Positions 34,807 to 46,287 of a stretch of 64,000 nucleotides of DNA are shown here, in pieces; the first letter of the stretch is position 1, and every line of letters begins with the position of its first letter. The translations under genes and the position numbers were made by a program. The stretch is from contig CM065803.1 of assembly GCA_033398695.1 (NCBI GenBank), positions 99,932,001 to 99,996,000 on the forward strand. Direction: 5' to 3'. The stretch comes from Orobanche coerulescens. Lineage: Eukaryota; Streptophyta; Magnoliopsida; Lamiales; Orobanchaceae. The notes below the pieces were generated by a model. The model was given only the letters and a program-made list of their open reading frames with translations. It had not been told where the DNA came from and searched no databases.

Positions 34807-37800
34807 TAAGGGGTAAACAGTTCGGGGTATTTCTCTCGCATGCTATCTTCAGTCTCCCACGTAGCTTCCTCGACTCCATGTCTCGACCACTGAATTTTTA
34901 ATAAGGGAATCGTCTTGTTCCTCAGCTGTTTAATTCTTCTCTCGAGTATCTGCACAGGCCGTTCTTCATACGAACTTGATCTCCAAGAAGTGGGCTGATT
35001 TAGTCAATCGATCCACAATCACCCAAATCGTATTCATGCCTCGACGGCTCGTCGACAAGCTAGTAATAAAATCCATCGATATGTCTTCCCACTTCCACTC
35101 GGGAATCGGAAGCGGTTTCATCATGCCAGCTGGTCGTTGATGCTCAATCTTGACCTGCTGACAGGTCAAACATTTCGAAACGAATTCGGCAACCTCCCGT
35201 TTCATGTTACCCCACCAATAATACGGCTTCAAATCCTTATACATTTTGTTCGATCCCGGGTGTATGGAATACGGGGTAGCATGAGCCTCCTTCAGAATAG
35301 TATTCCTCAACTCTTCGTCTGCTGGTACACATACTCGATTTTTAAAGCGTATCAGTCCATCCTCGTGAACCACAAATCCAGGGGCCTTCCCTTGATCGAT
35401 TTCTCCTCGAACTCTGGATAAGAATGGGTCCGTCATCTGTTTCTTCTTGATCGTCTCATCAAAGGATGGTGAAATCTCAAGCGTGCACAGTTGTCCTTGA
35501 ATGCGTTGTAACCAGACCTCAATCTCTGGTCTCATGAACTCTAATTGCAACTCCCTCTGGGCGGTCAAACGAGCTAGTATCTGTTCCTGCACCGTCTTGC
35601 GGCTCAAGGCATCGGAAACCACGTTTGCCTTGCCTGGATGATAAAGGATCTCGATATCATAGTCTTTGATTAGCTCTAACCACCTCCTTTGTCTCATATT
35701 CAACTCCTTCTGGGTAAAAATATACTTCAGGCTCTTGTGGTCCGTAAAAATCCGGTAGGTAACTCCATACAGATAGTGGCGCCATATTTTTAAAGCAAAC
35801 ACTACGGCTTCTAACCCCAAGTCATGAGTCGGGTAGTTGACCTCGTAAGTACGCAACTGTATGGACGCATAGGCGATCACTTTCCCGTCCTGCATTAACA
35901 CGCAGCCAAGGCCCTGTCTCGATGCATCGCTATATACCACGAATCCTTCCGTTCCTCTAGGTAGTACCAAAACAGGTGCTGAAATTAATCGACCTTTGAG
36001 TTCATCAAAACTTTGCTGACATGCTTCGGACCACAAGTACTTCTTATCTTTTCTCAACAGATTAGTCATCGGTTGAGCAATCTTGGAAAATCCTTCCACG
36101 ATAAATCGTAGCTTTGCTAGACCTAGAAAACTACGAACTTCCTTCACGTTCTTCGGGGGTAGCCAGTCTCGGATAGCTTCCCTCTTTTGTGGGTCTACTC
36201 TTACTCCCTCTGCTGATATCACATGTCCCAGAAAAATAACTTCAGACATCCAGAATTCACACTTAGAAAATTTTCCATAGAGTTGTTCTCGCCTTAATGC
36301 ATCGAGAACCTGGCGGAGGTGACACTCATGCTCCTCATGATCACGAGAGTAGACCAAGATGTCGTCAATAAAAACGACTACAAAGCGATCCAGATAATTA
36401 ATAAAAACCCGATTCATCAATTCCATGAACACTGCAGGTGCATTAGTCAGTCCGAATGGCATGACAACGAACTCATAATGCCCATAGCGAGTGCGAAAAG
36501 CTGTCTTCGGGACGTCAGACTCTCGAATCCGCAATTGGTGGTACCCGGACCTCAAGTCGATCTTGGAAAATACAGCGGCTCCCTGGAGATGATCCAATAG
36601 ATCATCGATGCGAGGTAAAGGATATTTGTTCTTAATTGTTACTTTGTTCAGCTCCCGGTAATCAATACACAAACGCAGCGATCCGTCCTTCTTCCGTACG
36701 AATAACACCGGCGCTCCCCAAGGGGATGCACTGGGTCGAACATATCCTTTCTCGGTTAATTCTTCGAGTTGTCTTTTCAACTCCTGCATCTCAGTCGGGT
36801 CCATACGATATGGTGCTTTCGAAAGCGGGGACGTCCCTGGCTCCAACTCAATGGTGAATTCTACCTCTCGCTGTGGGGGTATTCCTGGAAGCTCTTCTGG
36901 AAATACATCTGGATAATCTCAAACTACTGGAATATCAATCAATTTGGTAGCCGGTCGATTGTCTTGGTCATGTAACACCAATAACCAATGCATCCACGGT
37001 TCGATAATCTCATAGCCTTCATAGCTACGATGACTCCCGAGAATGATTGGGATTATCACCCAAAAATACACTCGACGCCATCATCCGATGTGATGGTCAC
37101 CATTCGCTACGGACGCTAAGCACGGCATCTGACGATCCATCCATCGATACCCAAGATTACATCATCTTTAGGTAAATCAACCACAATTAAGTCGGACAAC
37201 CACTCACGGTTGTTCATGCTAATCAGACGATTCAGTACTTCACGACTCCCAATAATTCTTCTACCATCGGGTAGACCAATTACATAAGGTTCACAATCGG
37301 TAACATGATTCAAATGCAAACGACTCAAACAAGAACTAGACAAAAAGGAGTGTGAAGCACCGGTATCAAAAAGAACACAAGCGGTGAGAGTGGATCTCGA
37401 GAGTACTGCAATCATGCGCCGGGATCATCGGCTTTCTTCATCTCGTAGACTCTGGGTTTTGCAACCCAGGCAGTGTACCGGCTTGATTTCCACGGCCCAT
37501 CCCTTTGTTCGCCCGGTAGTCCGGTAAGAAGCGGATGGAGGAGCACGTTCTGAGCAAGAAGCATCTTTGGAGCAAGAGATGCTCTTGGAGCACGCCGAGT
37601 CCACCCGGCAATAGCGAGCACGATGACCGTTCTTCCCGCAAGTGTGACAGAACGGCCGGCCGGGTACTTGAGCTGATATGCCCTGGTCCCCACGGTTATA
37701 ACACACGACGGTGAGCTGATTGCCGAGAGTGCGTTCTGCCGGTTTCGGGGCCATAGGTGGCCGCTCGGAAGGATTTTGTATAGGTGGGGTTTCTTGAATA

Positions 37801-38666
37801 CCCCGATTCTTGTCTCCTTGAGTCAGTTCTGGATCTCTTGTTGGAAAGCGAGGTTGCTTCTTAGAAATCTCCTTCGCAGTAAGTTCATACTCAAAGCCTT
37901 CTCAATAAACTCAGGTAAGGTACAATGATGGTGGTTGAGTAATTGCATCCTCATTCGGGTTTAAGCCTCTTGAGGAAATATTTGATTTTATCGGCTTCGA
38001 ACGGACAACGCGTAGCAAAAGGGAGAAGTGCTTGGAATTTTTCGGCAATCGCTAACACATCCTCGTCTTCCGATGGGTCGGGTTTAGTAATTCGGACAGT
38101 TTGGCTTCATGGAGGGTGCGGGATAGTAACGATCTAGCATAAGATTCTTGAATTCCTCCCAAGTACTCGCGCCTTGGCGAGCCTCACGAAAGCCACCAAG
38201 TATGGGCACTCTTACTAAGGTAGTAGTGCCCACAAGAACTCGATTTTCCTCTGGGCACTCCACCATCTCGAGCAGTTTCTCGAAATGCTCTATCCAGTGT
38301 ACAATGTCGAGCTCGATGAGCCTTCAAAAGTCGGAGGTCGTCGTGATATGTCGCTAATAATCCGGCTCACGATCCCTTGGGCACCGGAGGCGGAGGCCGT
38401 TGCCCTGCTTGTTGACCAGTGGTATTCCTCTGCATAGCTTCCATCAGCTGACCCATTTGGGTCATCTGGGCCATCATGCCCTGCATCACGGTGTAAGGAT
38501 CGACACGTGCATTCTCTCCGGTGTGGTGTGATTGGTCCCTAGAAGGCGAATCAGTGCCTGCGGAACTCTGTTTCACATTCGCGCGTCTGTTGGCTCGTGG
38601 TATCGGAATTCGGCCTCTTCCGCGGCCTCGTCCCCCCCTGCCACGGCCTCTCGGGTTCCTTTCCAT
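34806..38666 (-). pseudogene. gag-pro-pol of element C with integrase core deleted
   Basis: Gag starts at 38666 (RGRGRGGRGRGRGR stretch), shifts frame near 38367, and includes a STWEEFKNLMLDRYYP core piece near 38160 and a zinc knuckle CHTCGKNGHRARYC near 37650. Protease: VLFDTGASHSF at about 37370 with ILGIDGW near 37140. A 626-codon block (36846-34966) carries RT ([30 protein letters not shown]), RNase H ([28 protein letters not shown]) and the integrase HHCC region (CLTCQQVK) plus the first catalytic Asp (SMDFI). It then breaks off after LTKSAHF. Directly following in another frame is a chromodomain-like tail (IQWSRHGVEEATWE) ending at 34806-34808. The rest of the integrase core is deleted, so the element cannot integrate alone. 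Confidence 0.93.
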
Positions 38667-38667
38667 A

Positions 38668-38967
38668 CTGAAAGAATCAAGTCACAAGTATAGTTTGATT
38701 TATCAATCATAATTCATGTTAAGTTAATAGCAACAGGGAATTTCCTATCCAACAAAGCAGTTTGTAAAGAATCACTGGTACTACAGGTGTTACACACTCA
38801 ATATCATATCAACATCAAGTCGAAACAATTCCAATCATATAATTAATTTAGGCGCACCTCAAACAGATGAATTTTACCTCATGGTGGCAAGATGCCAAGA
38901 TAAGTAACGAGACCAATACATCGTCAATATCATGCCAGTAATCAAATTATGGTTCATGAGAACATAC
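38668..38967 (-). other. predicted leader intron of element C
   Basis: On the minus strand a GTATGT donor at 38967, about 100 nt past the PBS, and a pyrimidine tract ending GATTCTTTCAG at 38668, one base before the gag ATG. The acceptor matches those of A and the gag-only element in position and in AG|TATG; the donor is weaker. Confidence 0.45.
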
Positions 38968-39060
38968 CGTATTTGACGGGTCAGGCGCTTGCACAGGTTA
39001 CACGTGACACGAAGGTTTCTTGATGCTATTTCGATTCTACAATGACTCAAAATAAAAACA

Positions 39061-39075
39061 CACTCTTTGATACCA
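39061..39075 (-). promoter_or_regulatory. primer binding site of element C
   Basis: The minus strand reads TGGTATCAAAGAGTG. It resembles the iMet complement (TGGTATCAGAGC) at its first eight bases but departs afterwards, so the primer tRNA is less certain. Confidence 0.7.
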
Positions 39076-41474
39076 TCTTCTGTAACAGCCCAAAAACAGT
39101 GGCTATTACAGTGCCATGGACCCCTACCGGGACCCACCAAGCGATATCACAATATATATTTATAATCTAACAACGTGGCACCGTACCACAATATTTATCA
39201 AAACCCCGATGTGGAGTATGAGTTATTCATGTCTTTAAATACGAGCAAACATACACAGGATCCAAATTCGGTACAGACCATATGACGATGGGCAGTACCT
39301 AACAAAATTTAGTACATTCATCCGACACAAAATAAAATGAAAGTCACAATAAAACATAACCGAACAACCAAAAGACTCGCCCCCCCCCGAAATAGCATAC
39401 TTCAGAATCCTCCGTCGCCATTGTGCTCCTCCTGTGCCTTGCCCTTTCCTCGCCCTGAAATACAAGTATTTCGCCCCAAACCACAGGGTCAGCTATACAT
39501 GATAATGATTCTCATGACATTATACAATTCATATATTATACTGATCTCAAAGAAAACCACCGACTACTGAATATACCCCGAAGGCGTATAAACAATCAGT
39601 CCCAACTGTCGAACATAACCAAATATACGAACGACCATATAATATGGCTCAAGACGACGTCACAGTATGCCCGATCCGGAAATGTGTCCGTGCACATGTC
39701 CACCCCGTATACGGAATCCAGAATATACGTCGGACGATGTACCTAATTAGCCTCATGAACTACGTCTCGTGTGCACGATCTAAATGCGGAAAACATCCAC
39801 GCATGATCATCAAGTGCCCGGCTAAAAATCCTACACATAACCAATCGGCGCGCAGATATGACTCCATAGATGTCACGATACAACATGACAACGAAACTCA
39901 ACGAATTACACTTTTACCAAGGAATCGAACAACTCACCGAAGTGTCAACAAAGCTCAAAAGGACTAACGGTAACAAGGACGGTAATTTCGGGTATATCAT
40001 CCCCAACACCATGACAATACGATCAAGGGTATCACCATATCACGAATCATAGATTATCAGAACATTTCATACACACGAAACGCATAATAATCACAAGAAT
40101 TCAACCATCATTATAACCAAGCAAGATAACTTGCCTCAATTCCGTAGATGAATAATCCTTCTTTGAATGGTCAAACGAACGGTATCCTCGTCTAACAATA
40201 CTCACGTGAACAAGCAACCTTGAATGAAATGTAATTCATTCAACAACACATTAAATGCGATAACGGTATTATTACATAAATAATATTCGTAAATTTACTT
40301 GAATAAATCAATTATCCTATTGATCATTTTAATATTCTTATTACAAATCATCGTATGTTTATCATGTTCATTCACATATTCTAACCTTAATGTCAAATAC
40401 TTGATGTCTAGTTTATTATCAATGTAATATCGTGAAAATATCTTTTCAAATCATCGACACTTCCAATTATGATATAAGTTTGTGTTTAATTACGTTCTTC
40501 ATTATTTTACCAACGATTACATTCAAAACTTGATTACTATATGAAACATAAGTTTAAGTTTTTAGTGAACTAAGAACATCATCTTAATTTACGTCTCTTA
40601 ACACGCACGGATTAATGAAATGGAATTCGGCTACTCATCTACCGCATTTGTATCATCATATTCAACACAATCCTCTTAAGAACATTATCAACCTATTAAT
40701 GTAGTGATTAACACCCTTTAACGAAATCGATTAATTTGAACATATGAAGATTACAACTTCCTTCTATCAACATCCATTGTTTTACTTTGAAGAATTCATT
40801 AAAAGTCTAGTTATATCATTGGATACTTGAAATTTTTGAAGTAACTTCATCCCATCTAGTGAAGATCATCTTCAAAGGGTTAACATAATCTTTCCAACAC
40901 TTTTATTACAAAGGTTTTAGAGGCCAAAAATCATGGTTCCATACTACCTTCAATAATCAATTGAATGTTCAAGACAAATTTAACATTTCTCACTTTTAAT
41001 CATTAAGGATATCATCCCTAACATGTTCCTAGTGTAGAGACTATAATCAACTTCCGATTATCATGTTATACATCAGGTTTTATGTATATCATTATCAACA
41101 CAATCACATTATGAAGTTATTTACATCAAGAAGTAACATTAATACCTTCAATGTTAATCTTCACTTAGTTGGAGCATGATTCAATTAACTTATCATGTTT
41201 GCACTAGTTTAAACTAACATTATGTGAAGTATTTATCTACTAACATCATCATAAGCATGGAATTGATATGAGTTAAAGAAAGACCAACCTTAAAATGAAG
41301 AACAACACCAACACTTCAAGGGATAAACTTCAATCTCTAACTCTCCAAGTCATCAATCAAGTGATGAAGCTCCAACACAAGTTAGAAAGGCTTAGAAACG
41401 AAGTTGGAAGGGAAAGGGATCGTTTCTCAGTTGGGAGGTTGAAAGGGTCGAGTAGGAAATGAATGGCAAGTCAT

Positions 41475-41485
41475 ACTTTTATAAT
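41475..41485 (-). promoter_or_regulatory. TATA box of element C, 5' LTR
   Basis: ATTATAAAAGT on the minus strand, equivalent to 34244. This is the copy that would drive the element. Confidence 0.6.
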
Positions 41486-41496
41486 CTGAACTCGGC

Positions 41497-41820
41497 ATTA
41501 CGTACGTTAACAAAAGTGGTTAACGTACGTTATAGCCCTTACGTACGTAATCTTATGATCATTACGTACGTAACCAATTTCATCAGATCTTTCTGCCTCA
41601 AAACACGCAATTGCTACGTAACTATATAGCTATTACGTACGTAATAGCCGTTGACTTGGCTGTCGCGATCGACTCCCGACCACCTACCCCCGCTCGGCCC
41701 CACCCGCCGAAAGGCGGACTGCTGGAGGATCTCCCGCATTACGTACGTTAACGTATAGATGTTACGTACGTAAGGCGACATACATAGCGTACGTTATGAA
41801 GACAGGTTAACGTACGTTAA
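41497..41820. repeat. U3 palindrome array of element C, 5' LTR
   Basis: Same array as 34266-34595 with one palindrome damaged near 41612 (GCTACGTAAC). Confidence 0.82.
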
Positions 41821-41996
41821 TAACTATAACAAGCATAAATGGAATTCTCCCAATATCACCCAACAACTAATATAGTATGAATGACCATGATTACAACTTA
41901 ACATAATTCGTCGATACTCGCTACAACATCACAGATATGGTGCGAAAATACTTAGCTTAAATCATAAAATACAATATTAAAGGCGAGGGTACTACA

Positions 41997-42001
41997 ACAA
42001 G
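41997..42001 (+). repeat. right target-site duplication of element C
   Basis: acaag, matching 31845-31849. Confidence 0.92.
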
Positions 42002-42714
42002 CCTAGCCTTATACCTATCAATCTCACCAGAATACTTATACTTAAGTTTCCATATCCACTTACAACCAATAGCAAATCTGCCTTCAGGCAACTCACACAA
42101 TTCATAAGTATTGTTCCTATGTAAAGCTTCCATTTCAGGATTCATAGGTTCTCTCTACATAGGATTCTGAGTTGCCTGAGCAAGAGTTTTAGGCTCACAA
42201 GACTTATTCAAAGTGGTAGAGAAGCACATAGAAAAATTAGAATAGGACACATACTTTTCAAGACCATACTTCACATTACTACCAACAACATAGTCATTAA
42301 AAGAATTTACTCCACTTTCATCAAAATTTAGTTCTGACTTATTAAAAACATCTTTATTATTATCAGAAACATTAACAAACTCTTTTGAACCACTTACATA
42401 TTTCATTTTAAAAGGAAATATAATTTCATAAAACCTCACATCTCTTGCAAAAACACGGACTTACTTTCCAAACCATACAAGTTATAAGCCTTTTTACCTT
42501 TGGAAAAACAAATCAAAACACATTTTTCAGATTTAGAACTAAACTTATCATTTGAGTTTAAAATAGTGGAATAACAAAGATATCCAAAGCACCTGATATG
42601 AGAGAGACTGGGATCCTTACCATACACTAAAAAATAGGGGGAAGCACAAGACAAGATAGAGGAGGTGAGCCTGTTGATTAAGTAAACAACAATTATAACA
42701 CATTCAGGCCACAT
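42002..42714 (-). pseudogene. Ty1/copia fragment, upstream part (integrase end to RT start)
   Basis: 42714-42436 encodes the integrase C-terminal region (YLINRLTSS, PYFLVYGKDPSLSHIRCFG, KGKKAYNLYGLES). After a shift, 42439-42155 is the variable linker, and 42145-42002 begins RT (MEALHRNNTYELCELP, GCKWIWKLKYKYSGEIDRYKARLV), which continues at 31849. The right edge is abrupt at about 42715, with no gag, protease or LTR before CACTA sequence resumes. Confidence 0.88.
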
Positions 42715-42772
42715 AAATTTTCAATTATGTGTTTATTTGATTTTATTTTATTTTCTACACAAGCAATTTTAG

Positions 42773-44012
42773 ATGTTCTCGATGAGGAGAGGTGGTGGAG
42801 GGCGCCGCAGTAGCACGGGCTCCTCACGAGCGGCTCTGGACACTCTTCACGGCTACGGACTCCCACGAGAAGGTCTGTTAGGTCTTCGTCTGCTCTACCC
42901 GAGACTCCGCCGATTGTTCTACTCCGAGACAGGGCAGACGAGGAGACTAGTGCACACATTTACGAAGATGAGGATCGGGAGATAATAGCTTCGAGGCGGC
43001 CTCAAGTGTTGTTTCTGTAGAAAGATTGCTCTTGAAAGAGATACTAAAACCGGGTTAGTTATTTACTGTTTAATTGGTATAAAAGTATTTCCGAATAATT
43101 ACAAAAAGAAAAGTAATCTTACAAATTTGCAAATACCACCTTCACAGTTGCTTCTATTTCAAAAATTGCTTCCCCAACTTGTGTAAGACTTTCATACGTT
43201 CCCTTTAACTTATATTTAAATAAGAAAACAAGTACTAAAAAATAGAAAACAAATGTTGATTAAATGCTATAATTAAGTATTGTGATGATCTAAATGATTA
43301 ATTTGGTTTTGGTTACAGAGATATAGTGATTCATCCCCAGATTTCCAGGGTGTGCACGAGGAGTTTTAAAAGAGTTCCCAATCAAAGCGACTTCAGTGGA
43401 AAGATACTCCTAATAGCGTAAAGGCCCAGTACTATACCTTCTTTAAGGTAATTTGTAATCATTATGTAAACTAATTATATTCAATTAGAAAGTTAGTTTT
43501 ATTAACTTGATATGAAATATTTCATAGAAATTTTTCACGTGTCCTGTTGAGTGGGAACAAGAAGTCTATGATTTTTGGGAGTCTCGTGCACGGGTTAGGT
43601 TCAGCAATTTCCTAAGTGATGCAAAAAAAAAGGGATCAAGGGAGGCCGAAACACATCACTACTGATTGGTGGGAAGGTTTGTGTGCTTACTGGGATACTC
43701 CCGAGGTGAGAGATGTATCTACGAGGGCGAGAGGCAACGGAATGGCTGAAGTGGATGGCCCTGGTACCGGGATAAGCAAGCACAGTGGAGGCTCTAAGTC
43801 TGTTAGCGTACTTGCTCGAGAGTTGGTTAGTAATTATCTAATTATTTTTGCTTGTATATGTAAGTGTGCATCATAATAATTTCGAAGTTTTTTTTTAATA
43901 AATAGGCAATGAAGAACAATCTTCCATTAGAGCAGTGTGTTTATGCCTCTTTTCGAGCTATCCACATGAAAAAAGATGGAACTTTTATGACACAAAAGGA
44001 TGCGGATATTGA
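42773..44012 (+). pseudogene. TNP1-like CACTA protein (Transposase_24 type), decayed
   Basis: Exon-like pieces at about 43320-43447 (ending before GTAATT), 43530-43825 and 43905-44012 (ending before GTAAGT) encode fragments typical of the En/Spm TNP1/Ptta family: TTDWWEGLCAYW, KHSGGSKS, and CVYASFRAIHMKKDGTFMTQKDADID in split form. A Gly/Arg-rich opening piece lies at 42773-42985. Stops (e.g. near 43370) and a shift in an A9 run at 43622-43630 break it. It lies downstream of TNP2 in the same orientation, as usual for CACTA elements. Confidence 0.7.
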
Positions 44013-45175
44013 TGTAAGTATATATGCATTCGATTCATCTACGGTATTTTGGAATACATTCGATTCACACTTGTTGTTTTGATTGTCATGGAAACAGTGT
44101 GTCTATTTCTCCAATAATCAACTTTAGTATTGTAGAAAAATGTCTCACCTTCAGTACTCTCATCACTGCAGAAAGTGAACACTGAACATGTATGTTATAA
44201 CTGATATTAAAAAGGAAAATTACCTCGTTTTTGTGCAGATTCTCATCAAAAATTTCTTGAATAGACCATGAAAATACCAAATCTATGAACTGACCTTTCG
44301 TCCATGATCTCCTACTAGTGCCTGAATGACTTTCCTCCATTTTCAGTTTTCAGAAATCAACTCTGGTAAAAAAAAAAATGCTAGGCTGCCAGAGTTCCGC
44401 ATGTAGTAGGTGTATAAGCTGAATGTATGTGTAAATTGGCTTTGGTTCGTCTTCATTTACATTATGGACAGTAAAGTTTTTGCGGACCAGCATTAGTTTG
44501 ATGATTGATGTCCTTTGTATGGCAGATGTAGAAGTGATATTGCTGATTGTGGATTATTTAAGAAAACTCGTTAGTGTCATGAAATGATTTAGATCAAACT
44601 TGAGAATTTCTCAATAGTGCTATGCGCCGGGCTGGGCAGATGTAGAAGTGATATTGCATATCCTTTGTATGAACCGAGCTGCTAGTCAGCTGGGTATGAG
44701 CCGGACTGGACAGCCTGGCAGAACTTCGGGGTGGGCATTAAGTGGTTCGGATAGTTTTGTATAAAACCGAACCGGAGTTGGAAATGTGGGTTTTGAGTTT
44801 GTAAAACAGAATTCAAACTGAAACCAATTGGTAATGATTATTCATTTATTAATTATAATTTTTACATGATATATATAGTTGAATCTTCATGTTCTGTTCA
44901 TTTATGTATTTGGAGATTAGTGTTGTGAAGAATAGGTTTTCTCTTATAAAAAAAATAGTAACAACTAGAACAGATTATGAGATGTGATGCTGACAGTTCA
45001 TATATGATTATTCTAGGTTTTTTTTCCGACTTTGCTGCTCAAATGTAATTAGAATTCATATATGATTATTCCGTTTTTTCCTTGTTGCTGCTTAAATGTA
45101 ATTAGAATATTTATTTCTGTAAAGTTGTATTCATTTGGAATGTTTTCTCATTGAGCATGTTTTCTTCTCGGGCTA
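44013..45175. other. CACTA 3' intronic or untranslated region
   Basis: AT-rich with no coding signature. A GCAGATGTAGAAGTGATATTG segment is repeated (44523 and 44637), as is ATTCATATATGATTATTC (44996 and 45054). Confidence 0.5.
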
Positions 45176-45520
45176 GGGTTAAGCGACTTCTGCAGAGCAA
45201 GAGAGGAGCAGATTTAAATATGATCTATAAGGCATCTGCGGGGAGAAGGAGGCCGCCAAAGAATATATCAAGAAAAAGCAGGATGTATGGCAGCGCGATC
45301 TAGCTCCCGGCATCATAAGCACGAGCTCTAGCGGCGGTGGATCAACGACCTCACGGTTTCACGCATCGAAGAGATCCACACTTTCGATTCACATCCTTAG
45401 AGGAGCGGTGATAGAGAAGCGCGGCGAGAGAAGAAGCGAGCAAAGGTGATTGAAGAAGAGCGCGTGAAGAGATAGCACCTTGAGGAACATTGCAAGCTAT
45501 TCAAGAAATGCTAACACAAC
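45176..45520 (+). pseudogene. possible last exon of TNP1-like gene
   Basis: A purine-rich stretch of about 350 bp with codon-like bias toward Glu, Lys and Arg (EEGERRSEQR-type coiled-coil coding in other CACTA proteins). It is interrupted by stops, just before the right subterminal repeats. Assignment rests on position and composition only. Confidence 0.35.
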
Positions 45521-45749
45521 AAAATCTTCCACCTCAGTCGCCCTTCTACTTCACCTTGATTTAGACTACTTATTTCTTTTTTTCTGTCACGATGAAATGA
45601 TGACAACTCTTGATTGTGTCTGACGATATAACTATGACGATTGTGTAACATTGAGGCGTTTTTGATATTTATGACTAGTTTGTTTGATTATTGAAATTGA
45701 AAGCGAGGTAATGAAAATAATTAAAAATTGAATATTGAGCAAAAACAAA

Positions 45750-46252
45750 AATACCGACGGCATTACAAGCGGAAAAGCTGCGATTGAAAAATTACCGACG
45801 CCTTTTTACCGTCGGTAAAGCGCGCGTCGTGATTCTGATTTACCAACGGTGCGAGCCGTCGGCAATAGTAAATTAGCGACGGCTAAATTTTGTCGGCAAA
45901 GGCGTCGTCATTGTTCCGTTTAACAACGCCAGGCCCGACGTCGTTATTGTAAAACTAACGACGACAACACGGCGTCGCAAATTCCGTCGGCCGTTGCGTC
46001 AGTAGTGGCGTCAGTATCCGTCGGCAAAACCGTCCCGATTTAGTCACCGGGGATTGCAGCGACGCCAACGGCGTCGGGAAGCCGTCGGTAATTTAACAAC
46101 GCCACGAAATGGCGTCGGTAATTTTTTACCGTCGATCAGTTTTCCAATGCCCTTCTGGCGTCGGTAATGGCGTCGGTATTCAGTTTACCGACGCCCCCTG
46201 CTTATTTTGCCGACGAAATTTGGCGTCGGTAAATACTGTTGTTTTTGTAGTG
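45750..46252 (+). repeat. right subterminal repeats and TIR of the CACTA
   Basis: About fifteen GGCGTCGGTAA, ACCGACGCC and relaxed GACGCC units in both orientations, ending in the TIR (46222-46252). Confidence 0.87.
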
Positions 46253-46287
46253 GAATAAATGAAAACAAACATCAAGAATACTTCCAT

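Larger units (their letters stand above)
31850..41996 (-). mobile_element. Ty3/gypsy chromovirus element C, complete ends, internally deleted
   Basis: 10,147 bp with LTRs 31850-34770 (3') and 39081-41996 (5') and perfect acaag duplications. On the minus strand: PBS, leader with predicted intron, gag, protease, RT, RNase H, integrase zinc finger, then a deletion to a chromodomain-like C-terminus, hairpin, polypurine tract. The chromodomain remnant and gene order fit the Tekay/Del-like chromoviruses. The LTRs differ at only a few positions per several hundred bases by eye, so insertion is recent relative to its copia and CACTA hosts. Confidence 0.94.
39081..41996 (-). repeat. 5' LTR of element C (2916 bp)
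   Basis: Near-identical to 31850-34770; palindrome array at 41497-41820, TATA box at 41475-41485. Confidence 0.93.
24995..46252 (+). mobile_element. CACTA (En/Spm) transposon, with nested inserts
   Basis: The ends read CACTACAAAAA... at 24995 and ...TTTTTGTAGTG at 46252. About 31 bp of TIR match, apart from the A-run length, and continue into subterminal repeats of TTTACCGACGCC on the left and their inverse on the right. Inside are a TNP2-type transposase pseudogene, a TNP1-like pseudogene, and a copia fragment holding gypsy element C. The 3-bp flanks are aaa (left) and gaa (right), so the duplication is not perfect. Without the gypsy insert the element is about 11.1 kb. Confidence 0.92.

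Noticed and set aside
44086..44340. 84-codon minus-strand frame in the CACTA 3' region
   Set aside because: No family signature; lies in an intron-like AT-rich stretch.
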